Assembly: GCA_009746045.1 (NCBI GenBank)
Contig: RPFO01001748.1
Coordinates: 1-64,000, forward strand
Source: Mesostigma viride
Lineage: Eukaryota; Streptophyta; Mesostigmatophyceae; Mesostigmatales; Mesostigmataceae
DNA: 64,000 nucleotides
Reading direction: 5' to 3'
Positions 12,701 to 27,700 of this stretch are shown piece by piece; position 1 is the first letter of the stretch, and the number at the start of each line of letters is the position of its first letter. Below the pieces are notes generated by a model. It was not told the origin of the DNA and did not search any database. It saw only the letters and a program-made list of their open reading frames with translations. The position numbers and the translations under genes are program-made.

Positions 12701-15700
12701 GCTATCGTTGCCCCCAACCTGGCCCCACAAAAGCAGGTGTAAACCGCTCCAATGGAATCAGCACAAGTTACCCACCCATTCCTCCTGAATGAATAAGCAC
12801 ACTTAAGTGAACCCTGGCTCCCATTACACAGGCACACATGACCCACCCTTTGTTCCTGCTCGCAACAAATAGATTGAACAGGCACACCTCACGCACCCCT
12901 TGCTACTGCTTGCATTACATAGATGGAATGTGCACACCCCCACGCACCCCCTGCTCCTGCTTGAACGCCGTAAAGTCTCGGAGAGTCTGCCACGTGTTGA
13001 TCACTTGGATCACCATCTCTTTGCTCGACTGTTTCCGCGCGAGCAGGTCTGTGGCCATGAGTGGGGGGACACGCAAGTGGGAGTTGATGTGCGGATGTCA
13101 ATGCGTGGGAGTTGATGTGTGGCGAATTCCATGGGGAGACAAACGCGTGGGGATTCCTGTGTTTGTAGTCAGAGCATCCTGTGCTAACTCCTTGATTCTG
13201 GCTGGCAAGCAGAGCACGACAGACAAGATTATGTCAGTTTCAAAAGAGCGCCGTGCGTCTGAGGGCGATACTGGCAAGTGTTGCTACAAACCAAAGAAAA
13301 AAAAATGTTATCAGTGTGCAGGCTCATTGATGTTGATACACTTCAGACCAATCTTCGTGAGGGTTATGAGCTATGTGAGCACGATACAGGCAAATTTGTG
13401 GCGTGAGCGCAGCAACAGCAACAAGCACCATCACATTCCAACAAGCAGGATCATCATTTAGACACGGTGTTTCATTAAGAAAATACTACTAATGATTCAA
13501 GAAATGACAGTACAGGCGCCTCACGCACGCTTATCGTTGCCCTAACTGTACCAACCAGGAGCCAACCATGACAAACATAACAAGCATTGTAACTGCACCG
13601 ACTACAATTCAGTGGGCCTCACGCACGCATCACATTGCCCATGACTACACTGAACACACCAAGCAGTATGATCGCACCGACTTATTGCACCAACTTTTAA
13701 AATCAATAAATAAAAATATGACAGCACATCGGGCATCACGCACGCATCGCATCGTCCACAAGTCGGATCGTGGTCTTGCGCCCAACCATGTCCCCGAACT
13801 CTGCCGACGTCACCGCGTCGTTGAAGCGGAAAACCTGCACGGTTTAAGAGGTGCCATCGAGTAGTGCACGTTAGATTCTGATTTGCACGTTAGATTACCA
13901 GATTCAGTACTTACATACTAGTACTCCATTTTCGTCTGCATTGTTGGAGCAGAACACCTGCCGTGCCACGGGTGCCATTCCTTGGCCCCGACCCGACAAT
14001 CGCCCACAAGATGACAGGTGTCAATCTCACAAGTAAATGATGTGAGACCACCAATGAGAATAAATAAAAATAAAGAAATGAATAGCGTGAGACCACCCAT
14101 GAGAACAAATAGTAATAAAGAAATGTATAACGTGCGACCACAAATGAGAACAAATAGTAATAAAGAAATGAATAACGTGAGACCACAAATGAGAACAAAC
14201 AATAAAAAAGAAATTAATAACATGAGGCCACCAACTAGAACAAATAATAATAAAGAAATGAATAACGTGAGGCCGAAAATAGGAACGGCAAGGAAGTGGG
14301 CAATTCCGGATCATGTCCAATTTTGACCACCTGGCAAAAAGGGCAACCAGATAAAGTTAGGCAGGATTCAGACGCCTGTTTTTGTGCAAGCAACTATGGG
14401 CATTCGCAGCCACTGAAACGGGTGAGGATGGCAGGTGAGCTTGGCTGCTAGCCTCAAACAATCCGTCCGTCCACATCCCTCCCTTTCTCCCCCCACATAA
14501 TACTAATGAATTTTGGATGAGGAAATTACTGGCTTCACTCGTTGCACGATGGCCGCACATTCAATGCCTAGTTTCCTTGTGAATATGATTACATTGATGT
14601 GGTAGTAGTTGTAGTCTTCCTGCCACAGGATGCCACCCCAACACTTGTGTGAATACAATTACGTTCATGTGGGAGCAGTCATAGTTTTCCTGCCAAAGGA
14701 TGCCACCCCAACACTTGTGCATGGTGGTGGTGGGGTGGGGGTGGGGTGGGGTGGGGTGGGGTGGGGTGGGGTGGGGTGGGGTGGGGTGGGGTGGGGTGGG
14801 TGGGGGTAGGGGTGGAGGGGGGGGGGCTTAACCCTGCCCTTTGCCTTGCGCCTCTCCCTCCCGATCCACGTCGCTCCCTCCCTTACCCGACAACGACAAA
14901 AGAAAATGATACTGCTGGTGATACCGTTGACATCCGATATGTTCATCGTCCCCCGTATGGTTGGTATCGCCTGGGGGACCACCAACAATAAGAGGGCGGA
15001 TACCGAACGCTTCACGGCCCCTTTGACGCCCTGGCTCACCGCTTCATGGCTGTCAATCCACGACCCTGCCCGGTAGCGCAGCAGCAGCGACGATGGGGAC
15101 ACCACCGCGCTGGTGGGGTCAGGCCAAGAGGCCACGACGCCAGGTTGGAAGCGGATGGTGGCAGGAAATGATGGCAGCGGATGGGTGGCAGGAAAAGGTT
15201 GCAAGCAATGGTCAGATGGAGGCAAGAGGCGGCGTATGGGCGTAATGGTCATGCGGGCAATGAATGCAGCTATAATGGTTGCACATTGCAGCCAGTGTAC
15301 GTAAACTTTGCAGCAACGTGCAACCCTGCAGCAACCCTGCAGCATTTGCAGTTCATTTGCTGGAGAGCTGAAGGGAGGAGGATCGGTTTGATCACGTTGC
15401 ACAGCCGCGGGGCACTGCAACTGTAGAGATGGAATGAAACGTTGGGAGCATACCGTACAAGGGGATGATCGTGGGTAGACTGAGTGGGTAGAACATACCT
15501 AGAAATTCAAAGCTGCAGAAGTGATGGTAACGGCCACTTATGACCCGCTTGCTTACACTCAGAGCGGTACCTGGAGAACATTTCTGAGAAACAATAGCCT
15601 GGCCACCGTCCCATGGAGTAGAAGGGGAAGCCCACAAGCCAAAAGGACAGGAAAAAAAGTTTTGTGCTCACAATTACTAAGCTCTGCACTGCATATACGG

Positions 15701-18700
15701 CCCTGGCATGCTGACGGGATCTGACTGTGATAACGCCGATGATACCGCGTCGGTCCTGGCATGCTGACATAAACACGGCAAAGTGTCCAACAGGGGTGCG
15801 GGGTTATGGAGTAAAGCGCAGCCTTTTCTGGGGTATCCTTTTTATAGAAACTTTTATAAAATGGAACCGGATCGCTTAAGATTTTTCAGTAATCGACACA
15901 CCGCACCAAGCGACTGCCCGTACTAGCCGCAGAGTTCTTCCGTTGCTTACACAGGTACTTGACATTAACGTGCGGCACAAGTAAACCGTCCACCATGGCA
16001 GCTTCCGCCAACCGTTCCCCCCCCCTTGCCCCCCCATCCAAGAAATAAATAAGAGGGTCCAGTTTCTTATATACTTCCAGTAGTACTAAATAATTCTGAT
16101 TAATCAAAGCACTGCCCCTCCCCTGGCCACTCACCAGCTCTTCCACACGCCCCCCCGCGGGAACTCGTCGGAGAACTTGTCCGTCTTGGGAAGCACCTAG
16201 TTGGTCCGTCACCGACATTATTATACCAGGTACACCGACAGTACAAGGGATATCATGAGCCACGGGGCAAAAAGTCAAAGGGGAAAGCACGTGGGCGGTC
16301 ACTCACTGACGTTGTCAAGGTACACCGACTATACACCAACGATTCAATCCAAGCAACAAGGCAACCAGTCTCAGAGACTAATAGGCAAACACCTGGCGGG
16401 CATGCAGGCACAAGAGATACAGTGGGAGCGGGAGGAAGGCGGTACATGGTAAACGGTATTGCAAAGAAGGAAAGGGAGGGAGGCACCTGGCGGGAACGTG
16501 AGGACCTAGGCTCTGCGCAGGTGAACCCCAGTAATCCCATTTACTAATTTAGCAATTTAAGGTAATTCGACACTATCAGGGCATCGCGACTTCCCCACCA
16601 ATCAAAAAAGGGGAGGAAATACTGAACGCGATACGACAGAAGCGGACCTACTGGCCACCAACCCGCCTGAAGCGCCAAGCGAGCGAAGCGAGCAGCCGCT
16701 TCAGCGGCCTACTGAGCGCAGCGAAGACTCAGGAGCGCAGCGAAGGAGCACGTTATTTACAAAAAGCTACGGGAACGAATTTCAGCACCAACCCGCGCGA
16801 AGCGCCAAGCTAGCGAAGCGAGCGGAACGACTGCCAACCAATCCGCGCGAAGCGCAAAGCGAGCGAAACGAGCGGCCGCTTCAACGGCCTCCTTTCCGGA
16901 GCGCAGCGAAGGAGACTGTCACGATTCCTCTCTGGAGTGAAGCGAAGGAGCACGCTACTACGAACTAGGCGTAGCGGGCTACTACAAACTACGCGTAGCT
17001 GGCAGCGGGCAGCGGGCAGCGGGCAGCGGGCAGCGGGCAGCGGGCAGCGGGCAGCGGGCAGCGGGCAGCGGGCAGCGGGCAGCGGGCAGCGGGCAGCGGG
17101 CAGCGGGCAGCGGGCAGCGGGCAGCGGGCAGCAGGCAGCAGGCAGCAGGCAGCAGCGGGAAGCGGGCAGCGGACAGCGGGCAGTCCCTCTACCGCCCAAA
17201 AGGTCTCTCTACCGCCCAAAAGTGACTTTTATTGGCTGGGCGAAGCCAGCGGGTCACACTAGTATGGTATAACCACATAGGACATCACATGATTATACTA
17301 CCAAGTAGTAGTATACCAAGTATTATACCAAGTAGTAGTATACTAAGAAGGAAGAAGGGAGAGGTGGGGCAGCATCTGGCGGGCCAGTACAACGCTAGAG
17401 ACTAAACGCGTTACAAAGCAAATATTATGAACAAAGCAGGAAGGAAAGAGGAAGTAAAACGAAGCCCCTGGCCTGCAGGGCAATGTAATCCATATCCAAA
17501 ACTTTCATTTCTATTAGGTTTGATAAGAAACAAAAACGAAAGGATGCACTATGAAACTGATGATGGTGGGAACCACATGAACATTGGCAAACTGAGTTGC
17601 GGACTGAAGGAGTGAATGGTGGCAAGGGGGAAGCGCCTGGTGTTAGAAAAATGAATTCCGAATCCCGCCCCTTCAGGTGTTACTTGGCTTTTACGGGGGT
17701 TGCCTTGGGAAGCACCTGGTGGCAAGCAAAATCAACATAGTGAATAAAATACTCTTGGATGATTTGAGCGAGGGATACCGACCCATCGGGGGGCCGCTGC
17801 TTCCGTCTTGTTCTGATGTGCCGCTGCTTCGGTGAAGCGCCAGCAAAAAATGCTTTTCTATTCCCACTATTACCAATCCACCAACATTTGATTAAAACAA
17901 TAAGTGGGCAATTACAGAACCCATGAGTGAGCCTGCCACGCTGCACCCATTTCATGATTGATTGTAGTTCTCGTTACCCTAGAAACAAACACAAGAAGGG
18001 GGGGGGGGGGGGGGACAAGAAAAAGAGACCTAGAACATCGTGCAAATGGCACTGTAGGGCGGCGTAGCCCGGGCTCGCCTCATGAGCCGTCAGCAACAGT
18101 AACTTAATTGCTACTTAACTTAACGAACTAGAAATGGCCATACAAAACTGGCCAACTAATTCTAACTCATGGAACCGGTCAAGACCAAGGCCCACCGTCC
18201 CGTAGTACCACTCACATAGCGGCGTTCATTCTCATCTATTATAAAGAAACTACGTTCAGAGAACACCGATTCTATTCCCACTATTACCAATCCACCAACA
18301 TTTGATTAAAACAATAAGTGGGCAATTACAGAACCCATGAGTGAGCCTGCCACGCTGCACCCATTTCATGATTGATTGTAGTTCTCGTTACCCAACCCCC
18401 CTTTCCTGGTGCTTTATCTCCAAAGCTCCGCCAACCACTTTCGCTCAGTGGCTCTCGAGGCTGCCCTGCCGCAACGGTCACGACCATTACAATCGCCGGC
18501 GGCTGTAGCGAGCCTCATGCACGATAACCCTTCGCAGGGCCCCCCCAGCCTTCCACCCTCGGCCAGTAAAAGAGGGTGTTGAATGTGCACGCAAAGACAA
18601 GGAAGAAGACGCCTCGTTTAACGATCACGGACCTCCCTCAAAGGCCAGTGCCGCCCTAACGTGACGACAACTTGTAGGACGTCACCCGATGCCACCATAT

Positions 18701-21700
18701 CTCGATTACTGTCAACGTTGTCACCTGGGGGAGTAACTTTCCATATTTCAGGTTTTAGTTGATGAGCAGGCTCTCATCACACACCCCAGCGGCCGATAAA
18801 GCGCAAGCGCAACTGGGCCGGCCAAAATATTTGGTCCTGCCCGGCCCAGGTCCGTCTGTTAAACTGGCCCCTTAAGTCTCGGTCTGAATCGAAATATTGC
18901 ATAATTCCGGAATTCGTCCCCACCACATTCCCGAGACCTCACGCACCCATAAGAGCGGATGCTGGTAAATATTTTTCTACTTACGCGAGGGCCGACAGAC
19001 TTGTCGTCCATCACAATGCCCACTAAAAGTAACCCGACCACCCTTCCTTCGGCAGTCAGCAGTCAGGAACTGCAACCCTGCTGCGACATTCCGTAGGCAC
19101 TGCAGCGTGGCACGGAAATCTTACTCATGGTTTCAGAGTTCCGTACAGGTGCCACGCGCAGGCAAACGCGAAGTATTTTATAGTCTCTCGTCGGCCAAGA
19201 ACCCAGCTGCGGGGAGAAAACCGACGAGGGTAATTTAATTTCTTTTTCACAGTCACGTGACTGTTCAAGCTATGTCAGTCACGCGCCATCTCTAATCGGC
19301 CACCGCCAGCCAAAAGGCTGACGCGATTAGGGCAGCATTAAATTTCTTGTAATCCGCCATACCCATACCCCATACATCCGATTACAAGAAAAAGAGACCT
19401 AGAACATCGTGCAAATGGCACTTTAGGGCGGCGTAGCCCGGGCTCGCCTCATGAGCCGTCAGCAACAGTAACTTAATTGCTACTTAACTTAACGAACTAG
19501 AAATGGCCATACAAAACTGGCCAACTAATTCTAACTCATGGAACCGGTCCAGCCCAAGGCCCACCGTCCCGTAGTACCACTCACATAGCGGCGTTCATTC
19601 TCATCTATTATAAAGAAACTACGTTCAGAGAACACCGATACGAATGCCAGCAAGCAGCGGTGGGTTCACAGCAAGCTCATGACCAGTCGCTTCAAAATTA
19701 AAAATTACCAAAAGGAGAAGAAGGATAAACTTATACTACTGAAACAATTGCAGCAAGGTGTGGCTGTCCGGATCTGAGGCCACGAGCTCTATCCACAGCA
19801 ACTGCCCCTGCTTGCTAAGCGCTTGACCTTCAACCATAAACCTTACACCCTAAGCCCTCAACCATAAGCCCTCAACCCTAAACCCTAAACCCTAAACCCT
19901 AAACCCTAAACCCTAAACCCTGAACCCTAAATCATAAACCCTAAACCTTGCACCCTTAACCCAAAGCCACCCCAAAGGACAGGTGCGTCGCGCGTCATTT
20001 CTAACAAATAAATGGAGGACCCGGCATGTGTATGGGTTCAGCGAAGACCAACCATCGGATTCCACCCATCCCCACATCCCAGTGCTCCTAGTCAGTGAAG
20101 TCCAAAGCTGGCATCGCTCCTAGTATGTGGGAAATCAAGCTGGTATGCAATTGTGAATAATTTCAATAAGAAATGAATGACCAGCGTGAGCGTGCTCACA
20201 TCCAGGAAGTCGTCCGGCAGCGACTCGCCCATTTTTGCTTTCTCTCCATCTGGGGTGATGTACCTGAGAGGGGCCACCCACACATTGCCCACCCACCCCA
20301 CCCAACATTCCACCACATGCACACACACACACAATCACAATCAACTGTGTGCACACAAACGCACACATATCTACACACCACATGCACACTACTAATATAC
20401 ACACACATGCGTGCACACCAACACACGCGCGCAGACGCTTACACGCTTACACAAGCACGCACACAAACTCGGGCACATGTGTAGAAAGACAGAGACCCAA
20501 ACACACAATTACAATTATATTCTACGCATCAGCACGTGTGGTCTCACAGCAACAGGGCTCCTTCACTAAACACTGGCATGGTAAAAAATTGTATTCTTTA
20601 CTGAATACTGTTAAACGCTGGCATTATTTACTAAATACTGGTAAAAAGGGCATTACTTACTAAATACTGGTATTGATACGGTCTACCTGCCGCCGCTCGC
20701 TTCAAGGCAGACCGGAAATGCAGAACGCAGCCAAACCCTCAAGGCGCCCAGAGGTATCCCCGACCCCGGACCTGCATCGCCAACCTGGGTTGGGCACCAT
20801 CTGCGGCTTCTTCTAATATATGTAATTCATGTGCTGCAGGCTTGTCATGGCCGCAGCGAGGCCTACCTGCTTGTCTCAATCCACGCCACTCAACCCCAGA
20901 AAAGATAAAATTCTTCTCGACCCCTCAAACGATAAAATTCTTGCAACATAGCTGTTCTTGCACCGCCACGTTGATGCCGACCCAGTCCGCTCGCCGCCCC
21001 TATGAACCATGGAAGCTCCTGATGCGTGGACACAAGGATTCTGGGCGAGCTTCCGACACTATTAAGGGTCCGGTGCCCTTGCTACACTACGGTGCCTACA
21101 TGGCGCACGCAGCACAGGTACAAGGGGGGACAGTGCCATGCTCACCACAAGGATGAACATAAAGGCGCCAAACGCAAAAGGACCATCACTGCATTCCACA
21201 AATTTATAGAGCAAGGAAGCAGGGCAGGAGCGGGCAGTTACAGGGCAATTTGGCCCACTAAGTCTGCGATTAGGGAATACAATGATGAAAGGCCCACTCA
21301 CTACACGAGTAGTGCGATGGCTCACCCACCACGGGGGCAAGCGGATGAGCCACTCACCACAGGGCGGACATGTCACCCTGGCCGGCCGCAGCGGAGGTCA
21401 GCGTTGCCTGGTTGAGTGTGATCGCCCTGCGGGGGAATATTGCCAGGAAATCACAGGGCAACGATCATTGGGCAAGATATTAGGTTGAATATGATGTTGG
21501 AATACAATGATGAGGCGATGGTACTACCTGTAAATAATTGGGGCAAAGGCGATGGCTGGCATGCACAGGCGGTGTTGCATTCACTCCTTGAAACTCGCGT
21601 GTCGGCTTGGTATTAGCGTTGCACTCGCTCCTTGTGCTCGCTTGTCAATCGAATAACAGCGCCGCGCTCGCTCCTCGTGCATGCTTGTTACTCCATTCAT

Positions 21701-24700
21701 AGCGTATTCACTCCTTGCACTCGCTTGTCACACCAATAACAGCGTAGCCCTCACTCCTTGTACTCGTTTGTCAGTCTATGTAGAGCGTCGCCCTCACTCC
21801 TTGTACTCGTTTGTTAGTCTATGTAAAGCGTCGCCCTCACTCCTTGTACAAGTTTGTCAGTTTATTTAGAGCGTTGCCCTCACTCCTTGTACTCGTTTGT
21901 TAGTCCATTTATGGCGCCGCACTCACTCCTTGTACTCGCCACGCTTCAGACGGTTGAAGTATGCCGCGCGGAACGCGGGAGAGACGGGGCCAAAGGCACT
22001 GCGTGGGGGAGGCAGAGGGCCAGCAGGCACAATCCATAATGCCGACAGGCAACAGTAAACACCAGCGATTGCCAGCAACGGCAGCAAGCACCAGCAGCCA
22101 CGGCCAACGCATACTTGTCACAAATGTGTGAGCACATATAAGAGTAGCACAGATAGGGTTGAGCACAGATAAGAGTCAGCAGAGATATAAGTGAGCACAT
22201 ATAGGGTTGAGCACAGATAAGAGTAGGCAGGGATATGAGTGAGCACAGATAGGGTTGAGCACAGATAAGAGTCAGCAGGGATATAAGTGAGCACATATAG
22301 GGTTGAGCACAGATAAGAGTAGGCAGGGATATGAGTGAGCACAGATAGGGTTGAGCACAGATAAGAGTCAGCAGGGATATGAGTGAGCACAGATAGGGTT
22401 GAACGCAGGTGAGCGGGAAAAAGATTAGGCTGAGCACAGATAGGGTTGAACGCAGGTGAGCGGGAAAGAGATTAGAGTGAGCAGGAAAGTGTAAGCACAT
22501 GCAACAGGGAGCACAGACAAGAATGAGCACAGGCCCATGGGCGAATACAGCCGACAGCGGTTTATGCTGCCAGCCGCCACAAGGGATAGGGATACAACTC
22601 GGAGAAGAAAGCAGGCCCGCCCGATTGTACCCAGCAAAGCCTCCAACTTTGATGGATGCGGCGCCTACGGCGCCACACCTGGCCATGTGGCAGCCTATCA
22701 GCTCGTTTCTCGGCTATATGTAGCAGTAGCAGCACCCTTTACCTGGTCATCTGGCGGCTGATATTAACATCACATGGTCACAGGCTCCGTGCTCCGTCGG
22801 CATATTTCTCGGCTATACAGCAGCGGTATAGCGGAGAAACGCGGTTTAGCCGCGGCTACACAGCGGTTGTAGCACGGGCCGTACCTGGTCATCTGGCGGC
22901 CGATTTCGACGTCGGAGATGTTGCGCTGCACCTCCCGAAGACGGGCCATCGTGCGCGCCAATTCCTGCGTAGGAACGGACGATGGCATAACGCGACCCGA
23001 ATCACACAGGTACAACCCGATGCACACAAGTACACTTAGACGCATGCGAGGACATAATGCTAGCATACGGTGAGTTGCACACAACTACAAGCGGGCGTGT
23101 GTGCCAAGTTTTGGGGCACGAACCGATGCGTTGCGATCCCAGGTCCGCAGCCGAGGAATGCAAGTGTGCGAATCAGGGTCCTGGCCACTGAGGTGCCACC
23201 AGATCGGTTCAGGCGGAGACAGGGAAAGCCACACCTACACAGCGTTGCGAGGCGGTAGGTGTGCTTAGTTAAGTGATTATTTTATTTAGGCACAAAAAGA
23301 GACTAACTTCATAGAGGTGCCTACTCGATGGTGGAAGGCAACTATGATCGCGCGCAAGAAAGTTAGCGAATTCGGCATGGTAGTATGGGATAGGGTAGAA
23401 TAGGATACTATAGGATACTAAAGGATAGTACAGGATGATAGCGACCTCGGCATGGTAATATGGGATAGGATGGGATAGGATCGGATCGGATCGGATCGGA
23501 TCGGATCGGATCGGATCGGATCGGATCGGATCGGATCGGATCGGATGGGATGGGATGGGATGGGATGGGATGGGATGGGATGGGATGGGATGGGATGGGA
23601 TGGGATGGGATGGGATGGGATGGGATGGGATGGGATGGGATGGGATGGGATGGGATGGGATGGGATGGGATGGGATGGGATGGGATGGGATGGGATGGGA
23701 TGGGATGGGATGGGATGGGATGGGATGGGATGGGATGGGATGGGATGGGATGGGATGGGATGGGATGGGAAGAGAGCGACCTCGGCATGGTAGTACGGCA
23801 CGGTGTACCGGCACGGCGTTGCTAATGTGCACGGTTCAGTGAATGCCGTGCCCTATAGTGACCGCCGCTCCCAACCCAGCCCAATCAACGCGTACAGGCT
23901 TCATAAACGGCGTCGGATGCCACTTGGCAGAGTGTTCACTCTGGGGTATGGGACACCGATGATAACTATAATTATTCTTGGGTATGGGACACCAATGACG
24001 TCTGAAATTATTAATTATGGGACATCTGATGATAACTATAATTATTGTGGGCATCAGGTATCCAGTGGCCCTAATGGCTTATCGCTAAGTCATGCTTTCA
24101 GGCACAATCAAGCCCGCACTACAGCACGTGCCCCCCCCCCCCCACCCCCCACCCACCCCACCTACCCACCCACCCACCCACCCACCCACCCACCCACCCA
24201 CCCACCCACCCACCCACCCACCCACCCACCCACCCACCCACCCACCCACCCACCCACCCACCCACCCACCCACCCACCCACCCACCCACCCACCCACCCA
24301 CCCACCCACCCACCCACCCACCCACCCACCCACCCACCCACCCACCCACCCACCCACCACTTCATGCTCCTTATCCTCGGGCATGTATAGGCGGCCTAGC
24401 AACTGGTGCTGTGATTGGAACAGCTACTTTATACTTACCTGAAAAAGCCCTACGAATCCACCGCGCTATATATGCCACTACTGCATAAATATGTTGCACA
24501 CAGCCAGGACCTGTACAGCCCGTGTGCGCACGCACCCCTTGCAGCTGCTCATCAGCTCGTGCTTGGACAGCATGTGCCCATATTCATGATTGGATGCCTT
24601 GTGCGCTGTGTAAGCCCAATAAAACACCATCAAGCACCAACTAAGGTACGTTGTGCAACCCACCCCTTGCAGCTGTTCGTGCTTGGACAGCGTGCGCAGG

Positions 24701-27700
24701 CGGTCGTTCATCAGCGCTGACTGCTGGATGCGATATTCGTCGTCAATCTTGGCACGCAGCTGCGCCCTGTTCACAAACATTCGGGTCACATTATCAAGGA
24801 TACACAGTTTATTATACCCCACATTAGAATATACCCCACATTGGGGTCAGTTGCTTTAACTTGAGGCGGCCGTCTCCGCCGTAGTTGGGTTGACAAAACA
24901 GGTTTGGCCCCTTCTGCTAAGTTGTTGGGATGGACTAGTCCGTCCAGTACAGAAACAGGCGGTACCGCTGCTAGCATCTTCTTCGCATGGTCTTTTTATT
25001 TTATAAGCACCCTATTAATTACATTCCCGACCTTCTCAATATAAGCAGATCGACCACTGGAGGAGTCCAACTAAAAATGAAGTTAAGCGTAAAGTTAGCA
25101 ACTTAGTGGGGGAGTTTAGGACCCCCCACTAATTCTCAGAAGGGGTCTACCGTATAGTGTCCTTGTCAAACAATCTTGGCGCCCAGCTGCGCCCTGATCG
25201 CAAACACAAGCGGTTGAAAAGGCCAACAAGAACACACACATAGTCTAACAAGCACTTCACAGTGTACCATAAATCTTGGCACACAGCAGCGCCCCGCTCG
25301 CGCGCATGTACATCACGTGAAAGGACGAAACCCCACGAGAGAAATGAGTTTTGTTTTATGCCCAGCTGTGTAATGAGCACTTCATCAAGCTCGGATGATC
25401 CCGTGGTGAGGGATGCTAGCACGAGCAGCACCCAATAGGGTATAGCGAACTCCAGATAGGGTATAGCAACCCATCCGCACTTGGTCCATTGCACGGGACA
25501 CGAGCAGCAAGAATAGGAGCAAAGGTCACCCGTTCAACTTAGCCTATCCTATTGCACGTGAGAGATGAAAAGGATGAACTGAAAGGAGAAACTAACTGCA
25601 AGGAACTAATCTGCAGGCAACCAGTCACTTGACAGCGGCCATGCACAGCGGCGATGATGATCCCTGCGATCTACTCAAACGGTGAGCGGTGCCTAGTTAA
25701 AATTTCAATCTCCTTTTCTGTGTGTGCTGATGCCTGTCATGTTCATGGTGATGTAAAACACGAACAGCCTATCCATAGGGCGATGGGGTAGAAATATGAC
25801 CCAAGCATGTTGACAAAAATGATTGTCTGGATGAAAACAGACAGTAAAATTTTGTTGTTGTACCGTGGCCAAACCAAGTATCCAGAGCTATACATCTGGC
25901 ATCGCTCCTCACAACACGCTCTACACCACCCTCCCACAGTAACATCGCATCGGTCCTCACGACACCCTATACACAACCCTCCATCCGTTTCCCTCATGGC
26001 CTCATGCGGTCTGCCGGCTGCCCGTTCTGGCATGTTCTCCGCCCCATGGGCTACTGTCCGTCCCCCCGCATCTATTAGCTTCCGCGACCCCCTTCGCTCC
26101 ACCTGATGATGCGGCTGGCCCATCCTAGCCCGCAGATCTCGCCATAGCACTGCAACGATCTTTTTCCTAGCCACCTGTCTATTTTTTGGGCAGCCGCCCA
26201 CTCCGTTATCCGCATGTTGTGCTGGTGCTGGCACATTTTAGCCCCCAAAGTTTGCCACAGCGGTCTGATGAACGTTCTAGTTTTAGCCACTGCCACCCAC
26301 TCCATGGTCTCCAAGTCATGCTTGTGCTGGCGCTGCAGCAGCGACCACTTCTGGTTGCACTGCGTGTGGGTGGACTCGATCTGCTCCGATATTGCCTGCG
26401 GGGACAGGTGGCAGTGCATGGTGATGGGTATTCAAGAGATGAGCACGGCACAGGAGCACAGTACAGGGAAACACGTCAAGACACAGCGAATAAGGATATA
26501 TCGCCTTCAGGGACAGGTGGCAGCACTCGGTGGTGGGATCCAAGAGAGGGGCACGGTGCAGGCGCAGAGGGAGGGGAAGCAAGTCAAGAGACAGTGCATA
26601 ACGATACATCGTCGGCGGGGACAGAGAACTGGAAAGCAAGCCAACCACGCATACATGGCCTGCAACAACAACAACAATATGAACACGACAACACATGGCC
26701 CGCAACAACAACAACAGCAACAACAACAACACGACAACACATGGCCTGCATCAACAACAACAAGTACACGACAACACATGGCCCGCAGGGGCACGTGGAG
26801 GCGTAGGTTGAAGCAACACAAGAGAGGGGCACATTAAAAAAGCAGAATGCAGGGAGGAAGGATACGCAACAACCGAGAAGCACGCCAAACGATGTTGGTA
26901 GGATGACGGAACACGACACAGGGCCCTGGATGCACAGAGACAGAGCATAGGAGCGCAAATCAATAAAGCAGAGTAGGAAGACACAAGGAAAGGACGCTGT
27001 AGAGGAACAGGGACACTGTACGAGGACACTGTACAGGGACACTGCGCAGGAACGGAAAAAAAATGACAACATGAGAACAACACAATCCAGAACCTCAGTA
27101 CAAGAACGCCATGCATGACCATGGCACAGGGATGGAGGACGGGAACAAAATGAAGGCGTGGTGCACCACAACAGGCAGTGGTGAACCAGCCAGGGGCATG
27201 TGGCAGGAGGCAGCCACAGTAATGACGGGCAGGCACTACGTCGCCTGACGGCACCGGCACAAGTATTACCGAAGCATGCCTGGCGCTTGTCGGCTGCATG
27301 CAACCACACACAGCGGCGGCACAAGTATTGCGTAAGGTACCTATATTATGTATCGATGCAGCACACCTGGCACTTACCGGCCACATACAAGCACACGCAG
27401 CACCAACGCACGTGACAAGTGAGGCACCTGTAAAATCCATGTTCAAGACATGGACTGTATCCATTCATCGATCAGGAATACTTACGTAAATCATCACAAC
27501 AAGGGGGGGAAAGGAGCGAACAAGAGAAACCTGGAAGTCCGCGCCGAGCCAATACATCTATATATACTACAATACTCAGGGAAACGAAAGTGAACAATAG
27601 AAACAGGGAAGTCCGAGCCAGTCGAACGAACGGCGCACAGCTAAAAGCACATGAACTACCCGATTGACAGGGTGGCACCCTGCCACGGACCACCATCATG

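Noticed and set aside
14887-15039. Longer version of GT29 exon 8, ending at 14887
   Set aside because: It is also phase-compatible, but it would split motif L (IDSHEA / VFRFND) with 51 unrelated residues. The donor at 15040 restores the family motif exactly.
17680-17860. An extra GT29 exon ([20 protein letters not shown]...)
   Set aside because: Exon 6 joins directly to exon 7 in phase 0. This stretch only shares the acceptor edge with exon 7 and is better explained as an edge copy.
23269-24442. [18 protein letters not shown] and GGWVGG repeat proteins
   Set aside because: They are translations of pentamer and tetramer arrays in a GT29 intron.
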